From: Trichodelitschia bisporula
Taxonomy: Eukaryota; Ascomycota; Dothideomycetes; Phaeotrichales; Phaeotrichaceae
Assembly: GCA_010356995.1 (NCBI GenBank)
Contig: ML996695.1
Coordinates: 381,061 to 445,060 of the forward strand
DNA: 64,000 bases
Direction of reading: 5' to 3'
Of this stretch, positions 45,321 through 55,964 are shown in pieces. Under the pieces are notes generated by a model. The model saw nothing but the letters and a program-made list of their open reading frames with translations. It made no database searches and had not been told where the DNA came from. The position numbers and the translations under genes are program-made. Numbering within the stretch: the first letter of the stretch is position 1; each line of letters begins with the position of its first letter.

Positions 45321-47374
45321 CACGTCGCGAGCATCCGAGATCCACTTCTTGCCACCCTTGACATCGTTCTCCTTCTTCTCTTCAGCCCTCTTCATGCCAA
45401 TCTTGCTCCACACAAGCTCCCTCGGAAAGTTCGGCGACGGAACCGGGGTCGCGATCGGACGATTGACGAAGCGGCGCGGAGCCGGCGTGGGCGTAATTAT
45501 TGGAGTACCAGTCAGGCTGATCAGAGTGTTCCCGCTCACACGCGGCGGCGTAAGCATCGCTGACCCCATGTTCGCCCCAGAGTATCCCCGCAGCAGACCA
45601 ATGCCCGACATCGCTGAAGAGGGCTCCGGAGTGGATGCCGCGGCCGGGCTCACGATCTGCGAGGTGCGGAAGGGGTTGCTGCTGGTGCGCTTGTCTGTGG
45701 ACGATGTGGTCGAAAAATGGTTACTCACGCGCTGGTCCGCAGGCATGATGTTGATAAACGGGTTGCTGCTCATGCGCTCGTCCGTAGACGAGATGGTCGA
45801 AAAGGGGTTGCTCGCGCGAGTGCCCTCGGACGGAGTAGTGGTGAACGGGTTGCTGGTACGCTTGTCCCCCACGAGCGTGCTCGCCCCGATGCTATCGTAC
45901 CGGCCATCGTATTTGAACGATGACTCGTCCATCGAGGTATTGTCTTCGTCACCGATCACAAAGACGTCGTCATCAAACGGATTGATGACGCGTGGCTTCT
46001 TCGCAACAGAGTCGCGGAAGGAGACGTTGGGTTCCGAGCGCAGGGACTGCAGCGGGATGCCGTGCTGCATGCACAGTTTGTCGAGTCCATCAGTGGTCGG
46101 CCCGGACGTGTGGAACGGAGAATCGACCATGTCGGCTGGATCGCCCGTGCGGAAGACCAAGTCGGGCAGGTCATCAGGTCCACCCGTGTGGTAGGCTACG
46201 TTAGTTGAAGTACGCGAACCCGATGTGCCCGATTCCTTGGTCCAGCGTTTGGGGATATAGTTCCCAAAGCGCTTCTTGTCGCGTGACCTATGGGAGCGGA
46301 GAACGCTGCGGCGCAAGTAGCCGTACACCAAAGAGTTGACCAGACCCGAGCAGGCGATAATGGCACCGCCAAAGCAGGTCACGATGAACTTCTGAGGGTG
46401 GTACGAACTGACGATACGGATCACCACGAGTGGGAGATTGAGTGTCAGGTACGCCACCGGACAGATGATCATGATCAGATCCGCGCGCGTCATACCGTTC
46501 CAGTTCTTCTGCTCACGTTCCAGAGAAATGAAGTTCATCCTGCTGTTTCCAGAATCCATGGCCGAGGTAATCTTGCGGCGCGTCTTGATTATGGACCTCC
46601 AGATGAACCCGTAAAGTGTGAAGGTCGCCAACACACCGAGTATCATCCAAATGTCGTGGAGGAACATGACATCCAGGCGGTAATGAGGATTGGCCCAGCA
46701 CTGTTAAGCGGTTAGCTGAAGGCCGTAATAGTATTTTGAGATATCGCAATAGTCGCTAGAGAAGGCCCGCCGTCTGCACTGTACGGAAAGAGTTGGCGGG
46801 GCTGTTACTTGCGGAGCGTGACGCCTCAGTAAGACACGAAATAGTGTCGCTTGTAGCTTACCCAAGACCCATTCAGGGCAAAGAAGTATTCTGGATGCAG
46901 AGCATAACCGATAGATGGCATCACAGCAGCGAATAGCCAGAGCGCGCCGATGCTCCAGCCCACAGCGCGATTGCTAACCGGAAAATACCACAGCACCGAG
47001 TTGGCAGTGCAGAGAGCAGTGGCACAGACGAAGAAGACCGAAGCCAAGTCGCCCATCATCGAGATGTAGCCCTGAACCTTGCACATACTCGACATGCTGA
47101 CAAGCTCCTTGGTGCGGAGCCAGTAGAAGCTCAGCGAGTATGACAGCGACTGAAGCAAGTTTGCGACCAGGATGTTGAAGAGCAAGAGGACTTGAACGAA
47201 ACCATGCGAGGTCTCGACATCCTTAAACCAACGTATGAGATTGTGCGCGACGTAGGCAATGGTCGGAACAGTGTGGATCGCCGCCCAGATCGAGATGACC
47301 GCGAGAATCATCAAGCATGACTGAGTCTCGATGGCGGGGACTGCCGCAGGGTGAAGCTCAGACGCGGAGGCCAT
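45315..47374 (-). CDS. Git3/Gpr1-like G-protein-coupled receptor with NPF-rich tail
   Basis: Two minus-strand exons, 47374..46862 and 46700..45315 (632 aa). It starts MASASELHPAAVPAIETQSC. Helices include LMILAVISIWAAIHTVPTIA, GFVQVLLLFNILVANLLQSL, VFFVCATALCTANSVLWYF and LHDIWMILGVLATFTLYGFI, then MTRADLIMIICPVAYLTLNL with PLVVIRI (helix 6) and GAIIACSGLVNSLVYGYLR (helix 7). The tail of about 300 residues has NPF motifs at INPFDDD, SNPFTTT, SNPFSTI, SNPFINI and SNPFRTS, plus one SNHFSTT. NPF binds EH domains of endocytic proteins, so internalisation control is plausible. It is a distant relative, not a recent copy, of the receptor at 40.4-41.8 kb. The ligand is unknown. Confidence 0.82.
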
Positions 47375-48123
47375 TGTGGCGACTGTGACGATAGCAAGGT
47401 AAAAGTGACGATTAATTGTGACGTGCAAAAGAGCACAAAAATGGTGTTGAGGATGGTTAGAAGTCAAAAGTTGCAAAAACCATTGAAGCAATACAATGGG
47501 AGAGGGAAAGGTTGGGTGCTGAATGTTTGGTGTTGAATGCTGGGTGTGAGCTCCAAGATTTTGTACTGTGCCGTACCCGTACAGTTTGCTTGGAGCCAGC
47601 GGCCCGACCATCTCAGTGCTTGGCACCTACCTCTCTCGTGGTGAAGAGGAAGTTGAGATGGTAAGAGTCTCCTGCTTTACGATGTCAGCTCATAATCATT
47701 GATGAAGAATGATGCTTATAGTATTGATGGCAAGATGGTATTTGGATAAGAGTATTCTGAGGACTTCCGTGGGCCATTGAAGCCAAAAGAGCACCATATC
47801 ACCAATATTGTGGGGCCTACTATCTAAAGTTTAGGTTGTCAAGTGAGTGGTTTGAAGTATCGCGGGTCACGACCGATATCGTCAGCGCGCTGTCACATGA
47901 TCCCAAAGTCAGGGTCAAAGCCGCCACAAGAACAAGCCACATTGAACCTCACTGTGGCTGACCCCAGAGGATTTACGGACACGGAGCTCTACAGTTGCTC
48001 GAGGAGCTCACGATCTTGTTTTCTCTGGATATAACCGCCCCAAACCTGCTTTGGAAGCTCCATACACAGCATCCCTGGGTCTGTACTCCCAGTCAGCCCT
48101 CCACATCGTCGCAACCCCCCACC
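47375..48123. promoter_or_regulatory. Divergent intergenic region between the second receptor and VPS53
   Basis: About 750 bases between two start codons on opposite strands, holding both promoters. It is AT-richer around 47640-47840. No defined motif was recognised. Confidence 0.4.
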
Positions 48124-50668
48124 ATGCCCGCCGCGACCTGCTTCGCTCCCGCGGCGCTCGACTCCCGTAAGCCATATTCTCAAGACCATTGCGTATCTCA
48201 GCGGGACATTGACCATGCGCAGTCGACTACGAGCCGCTTGACCACCTCAACGCTATCTTCTCCCATCCTTCCGCCCTCCCCGCTGTCTACGATATCGCCG
48301 ACGCCTTGACGGCATACCAAGATGACCTCGACGAGTCGATCGCCGGGTACGTCGCAGCACAGAGCTCATCCGACGCAGCGAGCGTGCGACGAATGCAAGA
48401 AGCCAAGTCCGAGCTCGCGGAGCTGTTTAAGAAGGTGGAGGGACTCCGCGAGCGCGCGACGCAGACCGAGCAGGCGATCACGGAGATGACGGCGGACATC
48501 AAGCGGCTGGACAACACCAAGCGCAATTTGACGCTGTCCATGACGGCACTGAAGCGTCTGCAGATGCTGACCACCGCGTACGATCAGCTGCGCGGCCTGA
48601 GCAAGACGCGGCAGTACCGCGAGTGCGCACAATTGCTGCAGGCGGTCATCCAGCTCATGGCGCACTTCAAGAGTTACCGCTCCATCGACCAGATCGCGAC
48701 GCTGAGTCGCAATGTCTCGGACTTGCAGCGTGAGTTGCTCGAACAGGTCTGCGAGGACTTCGAGATTTCGTTTGCGAAGAATGAGGTCGGGCAGCATCGC
48801 GCGACGCTGGCGGAGTCGTGCCTCGTCATGGATGCTCTGGGCGAGCACGCGAAGCAGCGCCTGATTACGTGGTACTGCAACACACAACTTCGCGAGTACC
48901 GCTCCATATTCCGGGGCAGCGACGAGGCTGGCTCACTTGACAACATCGCCCGGCGCTACTCATGGTGTAACCGTATGCTAAAGACGTACGACGCCGAGCA
49001 CGCGGCTATATTCCCAGCCCACTGGCGCGTCGGCGAGATGCTGGCCAATGCCTTCTGCGAGGGCACGCGCGACGACTTCAAGGCCATCCTGCAGCGCTCA
49101 ATTCAGCGTGCCGACGGGCAGACTCTGGACGTCAATCTCTTGTTGGCCGCCCTACAGGAGACGCTCAACTTCGAGCACAGCCTCGAGCGCCGCTTTGCCA
49201 GCGAGTCGCGACAGTCACAAGACACGATGACGTCGCGGGACGACCGGCCGCACGGCGTGGGGCAGATCATCTCTGAGGCATTTGAGCCGTACATGAGTCT
49301 TTGGGTCGAATCGCAGGACAAGCAGCTTGCGCAGCTGATCCCCAAATACCGGCAACAGCCGCTCCACAACCCTGACGAAGAATTCTCCCCGCAATCGGTC
49401 ATCCCTTCATCAACCGAGCTCTTCCATTTCTACCGCCTTGCGCTGGCGCAGTGCGCTAAACTCAGTACTGGAACCCGTCTCCTCGAGCTCTCTAAAACCT
49501 TTGGCAAGTACCTAGACCAGTACAGCCAAGCCGTACTTTTCTATTCTTTGACAGAGCGTAACCCTTCCATCGAAGACACAGTGCTCATCCTCAATACTGC
49601 TGACTACTGCTACGCAACCTGCACGCAGCTCGAAGAGAAGATAAAAGCCCGTATCGACGAGGACGTCCGTGCCTCCATCGACCTGCAATCTCAAGCTGAC
49701 GCCTTCATGGGCATAGCCAGCGCATGTGTACGGTCATTCGTGCGGCGTGTCGAAGTCGCTCTCGAACCCGCCCTACGCGAGATGCGTAACATGCCGTGGG
49801 GCCGGTTGGACTCGGTCGGCGATCAGAGCAGCTATGTCACCGAGATGCTACGGATCATCAAGGAATCCTGCACTGCGACCCTGCTCCTTCTCCACAAGCC
49901 ACAGTACGCCCGCGCATTCTGCGACCACGTTGTCGATGCCGTGGTCGGCCTGTTCCTCACCAGCGTGATGCAGTGCAAGCCGGTAGTGGAAGTCGGCGCG
50001 GAGCAAATGCTCCTCGACGCGTACACGCTGAAGAAGCCGCTTTTGGAACTCCCTACCCTCACCGCTCCCGGTACACAGCCACCCGCAGCGTATGTCCACC
50101 TTTCCTCTCTCACCCCCCCCTCCCTTTTGTACTCCCTCCTAACACTATCTGCAGGTTCACCAAGCGCGCCACAATCGCGCTCTCCAAGCTCGATCCCCTC
50201 CTCAAAACGCTCCAAGTCCGGCCCCACCCCCCCGAAGCCCTCGTCCAAGCCTATCTCATCCACATCGGCGACCGCAGCGAGGCGAATTTCCGCAAGGTGC
50301 TCGAGCTCAAGGGCGTGCGGCGGCCCGAGCATGCCGCGCTCGTTGACCTATTCAACGCGCACGCCGCGGGGTCGAGCTATGCGCATCTACCCGCTGCGAA
50401 CCCAGTGCTTGCCGGACTCACGCTTGCGCCGCCGCAGCCTAAGGAGGCGACTCTGGCCCCGCAACAACGGTTCGATGCCGGGGCGTTTGGCTCGGCGTTG
50501 ATTAATGTTGCCCGGGAAGGGGTGGATCGGTTTGGTAGCCCCGTGCTGGGTGGCGCGGGGCAGGGGAAGGAGGTGGAGGCCGGGACGCAGTTGAATGAGA
50601 ATTTGAAGAGTATTGGGAAGTTCTTTAGGAGGGATACCGGGTTTGGGCGGTTTGGGAGTAAGGGTTAG
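48124..50668 (+). CDS. VPS53: GARP complex subunit VPS53
   Basis: Three exons, 48124..48166, 48223..50089, 50155..50668 (807 aa). After a short first exon comes the hallmark YEPLDHLNAIFSHPSALPAV, then DDLDESIAGYVAAQ and a long coiled coil with DIKRLDNTKRNLTLSMTALK followed by RLQML, and FKSYRSIDQIATLSRNVSDL. Later conserved blocks are WCNRMLKTYDAEHAAIFP, IISEAFEPYMSLWVESQDKQ and YCYATCTQLEEKIKARID. GARP tethers endosome-derived vesicles at the trans-Golgi. The last exon (FTKRATIALSKLDPLLKTLQ) is joined with a GTATGT donor and an acceptor after CTAACACTATCTGCAG. The start is set by the 43-nt first exon, which keeps frame. Confidence 0.9.
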
Positions 50669-51290
50669 ATGGGATGGGGAATTTGGGTCGTGGGCAATGG
50701 CGCTGGAAATGATGAAGTGCCCTGGATCGCTGTGAGTGGTAGGAGAATTATACAGTACGCTTACGCATCGCGAGACCGACTCTGATACCCCTTTGTTCCC
50801 ACTGTGAGCATAAGGCTTAAGTCTGCGGGAATAAAAGGTTGATCGGCTGTCCTCTAGGATGTCCTCCAGTTCTAGGCTGTCTGTCATGCATCGCACTGAG
50901 TTCGAACGCGGGGATGGGAATATGGACGGCGGCACAGTATCACCAGTTGCCACTAATCTGTTCGCCTAAAATCAATAAAGCGGCAAGGATACCTCTCCGT
51001 CGACCCAAAAGCGTAGTGGAACATGTGAGGGGCGAGGAAGTGAAGTTGGATGGACCTGCTTACTTTGGGTATCCCGCGGTCTACGGACCACCATACCCCG
51101 CAGGGTGCACCCCGCATCTCCAATTGCCGCGCGGCGTTACTAACGGAAGGTCGCAGCGCGTGAGAGGGGCGGAGATGGCCTACATATACATCAGCTCACC
51201 GATTTTACCTTTATAACTTTCCCTGGTTCTTTCTGGATTTTTGGATTTTTGGTATCTCTTCTCTTCTGTCACTCACCATTTCCACTCATC
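50669..51290. other. Intergenic region
   Basis: About 620 bases between VPS53 and the aldolase/adducin gene. A TTTATAA-like element near 51210 precedes the next start codon by about 80 bases. No gene is supported. Confidence 0.45.
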
Positions 51291-52330
51291 ATGGCTCCTC
51301 ACGTCGAAGACCCCGTCGTTCTCAGGTCGAAGGAGCAACCCGAGCCTGTGGACCCGGGGACAGCGCTCAAGCTCCAGTTTCCCATGCCACCGACGTTTGA
51401 GGACAAGTACAAGGAGAGGGAATACCTCAAGGGACGGCTTGCCGGCGCATTTCGCATCTTCGGGTAGGTACACGGCGTTCCGTGGCGCATGTGCTGATAT
51501 CGGGAAGCAAGTACGGCTTCGACGAGGGCGTAGTACGTTATCCCCCATTTATGATACCACCCAGCTAACACCTTCAGGCCGGCCACATTACCCTCCGCGT
51601 AAGAAGCTGCACCCGCACTATTCTCGCGCCGACTAAACCCCCAGGACCCCGTCGAGCCAAACACCTTCTGGGTCAACCCCTTCGGCGTCGCCTTCTCCCT
51701 CATCAAAGCGTCAGACCTGATCCGGGTCGACGAGCGCGGGGTCGTCATCGACGGCGGCCCGTGCCGTCTGCTCAACGTAGCGGCGTACATGATCCACGAG
51801 GCGATCCATAAGGCGCGGCCGGACGTCATTGCCGCGGCGCATAGTCACAGCATCTACGGACGGTCGTTTTGCTCGCTTGGGCGCAAGCTGGACATCATTA
51901 CGCAGGATGCCTGCGCGTTTTATGACGTAGGCTTCCCGGGCTGATGGGGTGGTTAGGGGTGCTGACGGGATAGGATCATGTGTTGTACGAGTCATTTAAC
52001 GGCATTGTGCTTGAGGAAAAGGAGGGGAAGGATATTGCGGCGGCTCTGGGACAGAAGAAGGCTGCGTTACTGATTAACCACGGCCTTCTTACTGTGGGAA
52101 AGTCGGTCGAGGAGGCGGTGTTTTGGTTCGTCAGTCTCGAGAAGTGCTGCCAGGCTCAACTGCTGGCGGATGCTGCAGCCGCAGGCAGAGGAGGGGAGAC
52201 GGTCAAGATTGGTGACGAGGAGGCGAAGTATACGTACGCGACGGTCGGCACACCGCTCGGAGGGTGGTTCTCGGCTAAGCCGCTGTTCGATGTGATGCAC
52301 AAGGAAACGAACGGGGACTATCTGAACTGA
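51291..52330 (+). CDS. Class II aldolase/adducin-family protein
   Basis: Five exons: 51291..51463, 51508..51532 (25 nt), 51578..51598 (21 nt), 51645..51926, 51974..52330, total 285 aa, standard for the family. Joined sequence: YLKGRLAGAFRIFGKYGFDE, GVAGHITLRDPVEPNTFWVN, FSLIKASDLIRVDERG, VIAAAHSHSIYGRSFCSLGR and LINHGLLTVGKSVEEAVF. The HSH pair and the later NHG histidine match the zinc ligands of L-fuculose-phosphate aldolase-type enzymes. The substrate is unknown, and many fungal members are annotated only by domain. Two tiny exons carry the conserved GH-I-T-x-R motif, and all junctions are canonical. Confidence 0.9.
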
Positions 52331-53500
52331 GAGCTGGGCTGGGAGTGTTGAATTGCGCTTTGACGTTGAGTCACATTTCTGCAATGCATAGGGTCGTCGG
52401 TAGGGACTACAAGAATCCACTTTTGATGTACGGGGTCAACGTACCTTGGTTTCGTGAGAGGACGAATGCTTTCGGAAATGGCCTTTGAAAGCTGCAGCTT
52501 CTTGTCTCAACTACGGATGTGCTGAGCGCGGACGAAGCCTCCTTTTACTGGAAATAGTAATCGAGAATCCCATCAATCCATCCATCCATCATAAATTGAT
52601 TGATTGAGAGAACCACCTCGATTGAGCATCGAAGCGCCGTGTACGTCGAGTTCTCTCGAATTGATTCGCCCTTGAGCCAGGTGGAAGTACGGTGCCTCCA
52701 TTGTCGTACGCATGGAATCAAAATATCGTAAGAGGACAGATGCTCTCAGAAATAGCCAGTGAGGGTTGCAACTTCTTGCCTCAACGAGTCAAGAAGCTCA
52801 ATGACGGGTAATGCAACTTAACCGCGGACAAAGTTTCTTTCAGCCTTTTTAAGGTTCCATGCTAGGCCTAGAAAGGCTAGAGCGGCATCATGAGAGATGG
52901 AGTGGAGAGGGGTAGATTAGATGGGAGATAAAATGCATGTCAAAGCTTGATTTCCCGTCAATGGTTGACCCTCGTGGTGACCCTGGGGGGAGAGGATAAC
53001 TTGCTCTTCCATCATCACCTCTCCATCCCCCCCCCCGATGAAGTTATCCCATTCATCATCCGTCACCATTGAACTGACGATGAAGCCGCGACCCCCTGCT
53101 GCTTGAAAAGCCGCAGACGTGCTGTGCGTCATTCGTCACAAGCCACGCAGAAAAGAAAAGCCGAAGAGGTCACGCAAGCGCCTTTCCTTCACGACCAACA
53201 ACCACTACCCAGGGCCCAGGGAGAAGCAGAGCAGAGCACAAGCACAAGTGTCACCAACCATTCTCTTCGTTCAACCCACCCCTTGATCAGCCTCGCCTTT
53301 CTCCGCCGGGAGAATCCTCGCAATTCCGCACTTGGAGTGCTCGCCACCCAACCCCAGCTCCTTCATCCAGCCGTGTACCTTCCCCACTCAGCCATAAATG
53401 CAGACAAAGCGCGCGAGAATGTGAGCAGCGCTGCTCCCTCTCCAACCCGTGAGTGTGCGTCGCAACCAACCGAGACCACTCTTAGTTTCTCCTCCCCGCA
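52331..53500. other. Intergenic region with a diverged direct duplication
   Basis: About 1.2 kb without a supported gene. Segments at about 52452-52550 and 52726-52840 are related (see repeat entry). The last 300 bases are the leader side of the phosphatase-like gene. Confidence 0.45.
52452..52840 (+). repeat. Diverged direct repeat, offset about 274 bases
   Basis: GTGAGAGGACGAATGCTTTC followed by GGAAATGGCC at 52454 corresponds to GTAAGAGGACAGATGCTCTC followed by AGAAATAGCC at 52728. Both continue with AGCTTCTTGTCTCAAC or AACTTCTTGCCTCAAC and GCGGACGAAGCCTCCTTT or GCGGACAAAGTTTCTTTC. It is noncoding. Confidence 0.6.
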
Positions 53501-55117
53501 ATGGCGCGCGCTCCGGATGTTATTTTGATCGCAAGGTGGGTATCTTGTTCCGTGTTGTGACCTGGAACTAACCTTCCCCCCCACCAGGCATGGCACACGC
53601 CTCGACCTCACCCAGCCCAACTGGCACCTCAGCTCGCCGACCCCATACGACCCGCCGCTGACCTACGGCGGCTGGAACCAGTCAAAAGCACTCGGCGTCC
53701 GCGTGGCGAAGATATTGCACGCGCGCGCCCACGCCGCTGGTCGCGACACACAGAATGGCTCGAAGAATAACACACCGGATATCTCGCCTCTCGGGACGCC
53801 GAGCGACAATGGCAGCATAAAGAAAGAAACGCGCCGCAAACCACGTAGGCAGAAAGTCGTCGTACATACCTCGCCCTTCCTCCGCTGCGTGCAGACCTCC
53901 GTGGCTCTCTGCGCAGGCATCGCTCAGGCGACCCAAGAACATCGCCACAAAGAGCGGCGCCGCTCCACGCATGTGCGGCGCCGGTCGCGAGATGTAAATA
54001 TCGAGCTTACCGACGCCGGGGCCTTCGAGGATCACAACGAGATCGTGAAGCCCGTGCTGCGCGTCGATGCCTTCCTCGGCGAGTGGCTGTCGCCCGACTA
54101 CTTCGAGGCGATAACACCGCCACCGGACTCGGCGCTGATGATGGCTGCGGCCAAGGCGGGTCTCCTCCAGCACGAGGAGATCGAGGTGTTCCGCCCCAGT
54201 AACGCGGGCGTCGGGTATTTTCCCGGCGGGTGGTCGGCGGGCGGCACGGACAAGCCGGGCGGTGCGCTGGCACAGGTTTGGCCGTCGTCGCACCGCTCTA
54301 ATAGCTTCAGTGGCGGCAGCAGCGACACCAAGGTCGTGGCGTCAGCTTTTCTGCATACCCCTACTGGGTACGATGCCCCGGTGCCGACCTACGCGATATC
54401 GCCCGCCGATCCCATCCCGCGCGGTTACGTCGCACATGCACGCGACGCATGCGCCGCAGTCGACATTCACTGGGACAGCACGAAGTTACCGCAAAACTGG
54501 GGCGACGGGGGGACGCTACCAGAGGAATGGAGCGCGATGCACCGGCGCTTTCGAAGGGGGTTGCAAGGCGTTGTAGGGTGGTACTCGGGGCACAGACTTG
54601 AGTTTCATCCCGATTCCGAGGACGCAATGACGTTCAAGGAAGAGGAGCAATCTCACAACGACGATGACTACGACCTCGTCGTCGTTCTGGTCACGCATAG
54701 CGCGGGCTGCAACGCCCTCATCGGCGGGCTGACTAACCAACCCGTCCTGCTCGATGCGGGACTTACGTCCCTCACCATGGCTGTGCGCAAGCCCAACGCC
54801 CCTGAATCCACCCTTCCTACCCGCCCACACCCCGACCGCCTGCTCTCCGACAGCGGTCTCGCGGGGCAGTATTCAGTGCCCATCCTAGCGTCAACGGACC
54901 ATCTTCGCGTCACACCGGACGCGGGCCGGCTGACTTCCCTGCCCTCGACACGGCTCGTACAATCGATACCGACATATCCGCGCCTGCACCCCGAGATGGC
55001 TCCGCCGAGGCCGTCGAATAGCGCGCTCGGGAGTATACGCCGCGCTTCGGCCACGCCATCTGCCACGCCGTCGTCGGCGTCTTTATCGCGGGGGGGGAGC
55101 ACGGGGGGCACGTGGAG

Positions 55118-55151
<34 letters not shown>

Positions 55152-55451
55152 ACTTCGAGGAGCAGTAGCGGGCTTTGGAGTAGGCCTGTGGTTGGAGGGG
55201 GAAATGGTGGAGGGGAGAAGGAGAAGGAGAAGGATACGGCGCACGTGGTTTCAGTGTCATTTGCTCCGGAGTTGGAGATTGCACCTGCGGTATCGTTGGC
55301 TCCGTCGCTCTCTCCCACGGTTTTGATTTCTCCGCCTGGTGCGGGCCGGACGATGACGCATCTTGCGCCTGGTGGGCAGGCGGGTTTGTGGCGGCCCGGG
55401 GCGCTGGCGGTGCAGAAAAGACGATGGACGACGCATGAGAGTGATGCGTGA
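53501..55451 (+). CDS. Histidine-phosphatase (phosphoglycerate mutase) superfamily protein
   Basis: Two exons, 53501..53535 and 53588..55451 (632 aa). The splice joins MARAPDVILIAR to HGTRLD, restoring the RHG catalytic motif (ARHGTRLDL) right at the N-terminus. Further superfamily features are PPLTYGGWNQSKALGVRVAK, VVVHTSPFLRCVQTSVAL (second Arg) and VVVLVTHSAGCNALIGGL (second catalytic His). This resembles fungal phosphoglycerate-mutase-like proteins related to UBASH3/TFIIIC-type phosphatases. An insert of variable sequence lies between residues about 55 and 90, and the last 220 residues are a Ser/Ala/Pro/Gly-rich disordered tail with (SA)n. The substrate is unknown. Confidence 0.82.
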
Positions 55452-55964
55452 GGGTTATGAGGTATGAGATATGATATGTGGTGATGATATATACCAGCAG
55501 GGCGTCGGTAGGGGAGTCCTTGTAACATACTGGTAGTTGATAGCGGGTATTGGTTCTCCTCTAATGGTAATGGCTGGATTAAAGCGAACTTGATATACTG
55601 TCGATATTCAGCCTTGCATCTGATTTCAAGCTTCATGAGCTGTGAAGCTTCAGCTACCTGCAATATCTCAGCTAGCCATCCATCACGATAAATTTGAGGG
55701 TCACATACTGCAGGTGGTAAGACTCAGGTGACATCGCGTCGAACCCCGCGTCCCCGCACTCTCCACTTAGTCCCCACTGCAGGGTAACCTTAGCTGCATG
55801 CATGCGCTGGACGTCACAGCTGAGCGATGCACGACCTCCGCCGGCCACAGTCATCTCGATAGCAAGCAAAATTACTCTACACCTCCCCTCCATACACCCA
55901 ATCCCCATTCTCTTCCTTCTCCAGCTTCACAACCTCTCATCGTTATCCCGGTCCGTCGCCCACC
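55452..55964. other. Intergenic region
   Basis: About 510 bases between the phosphatase-like gene and the nucleotidase-like gene. Only 3' flank and promoter sequence is seen. Confidence 0.45.
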
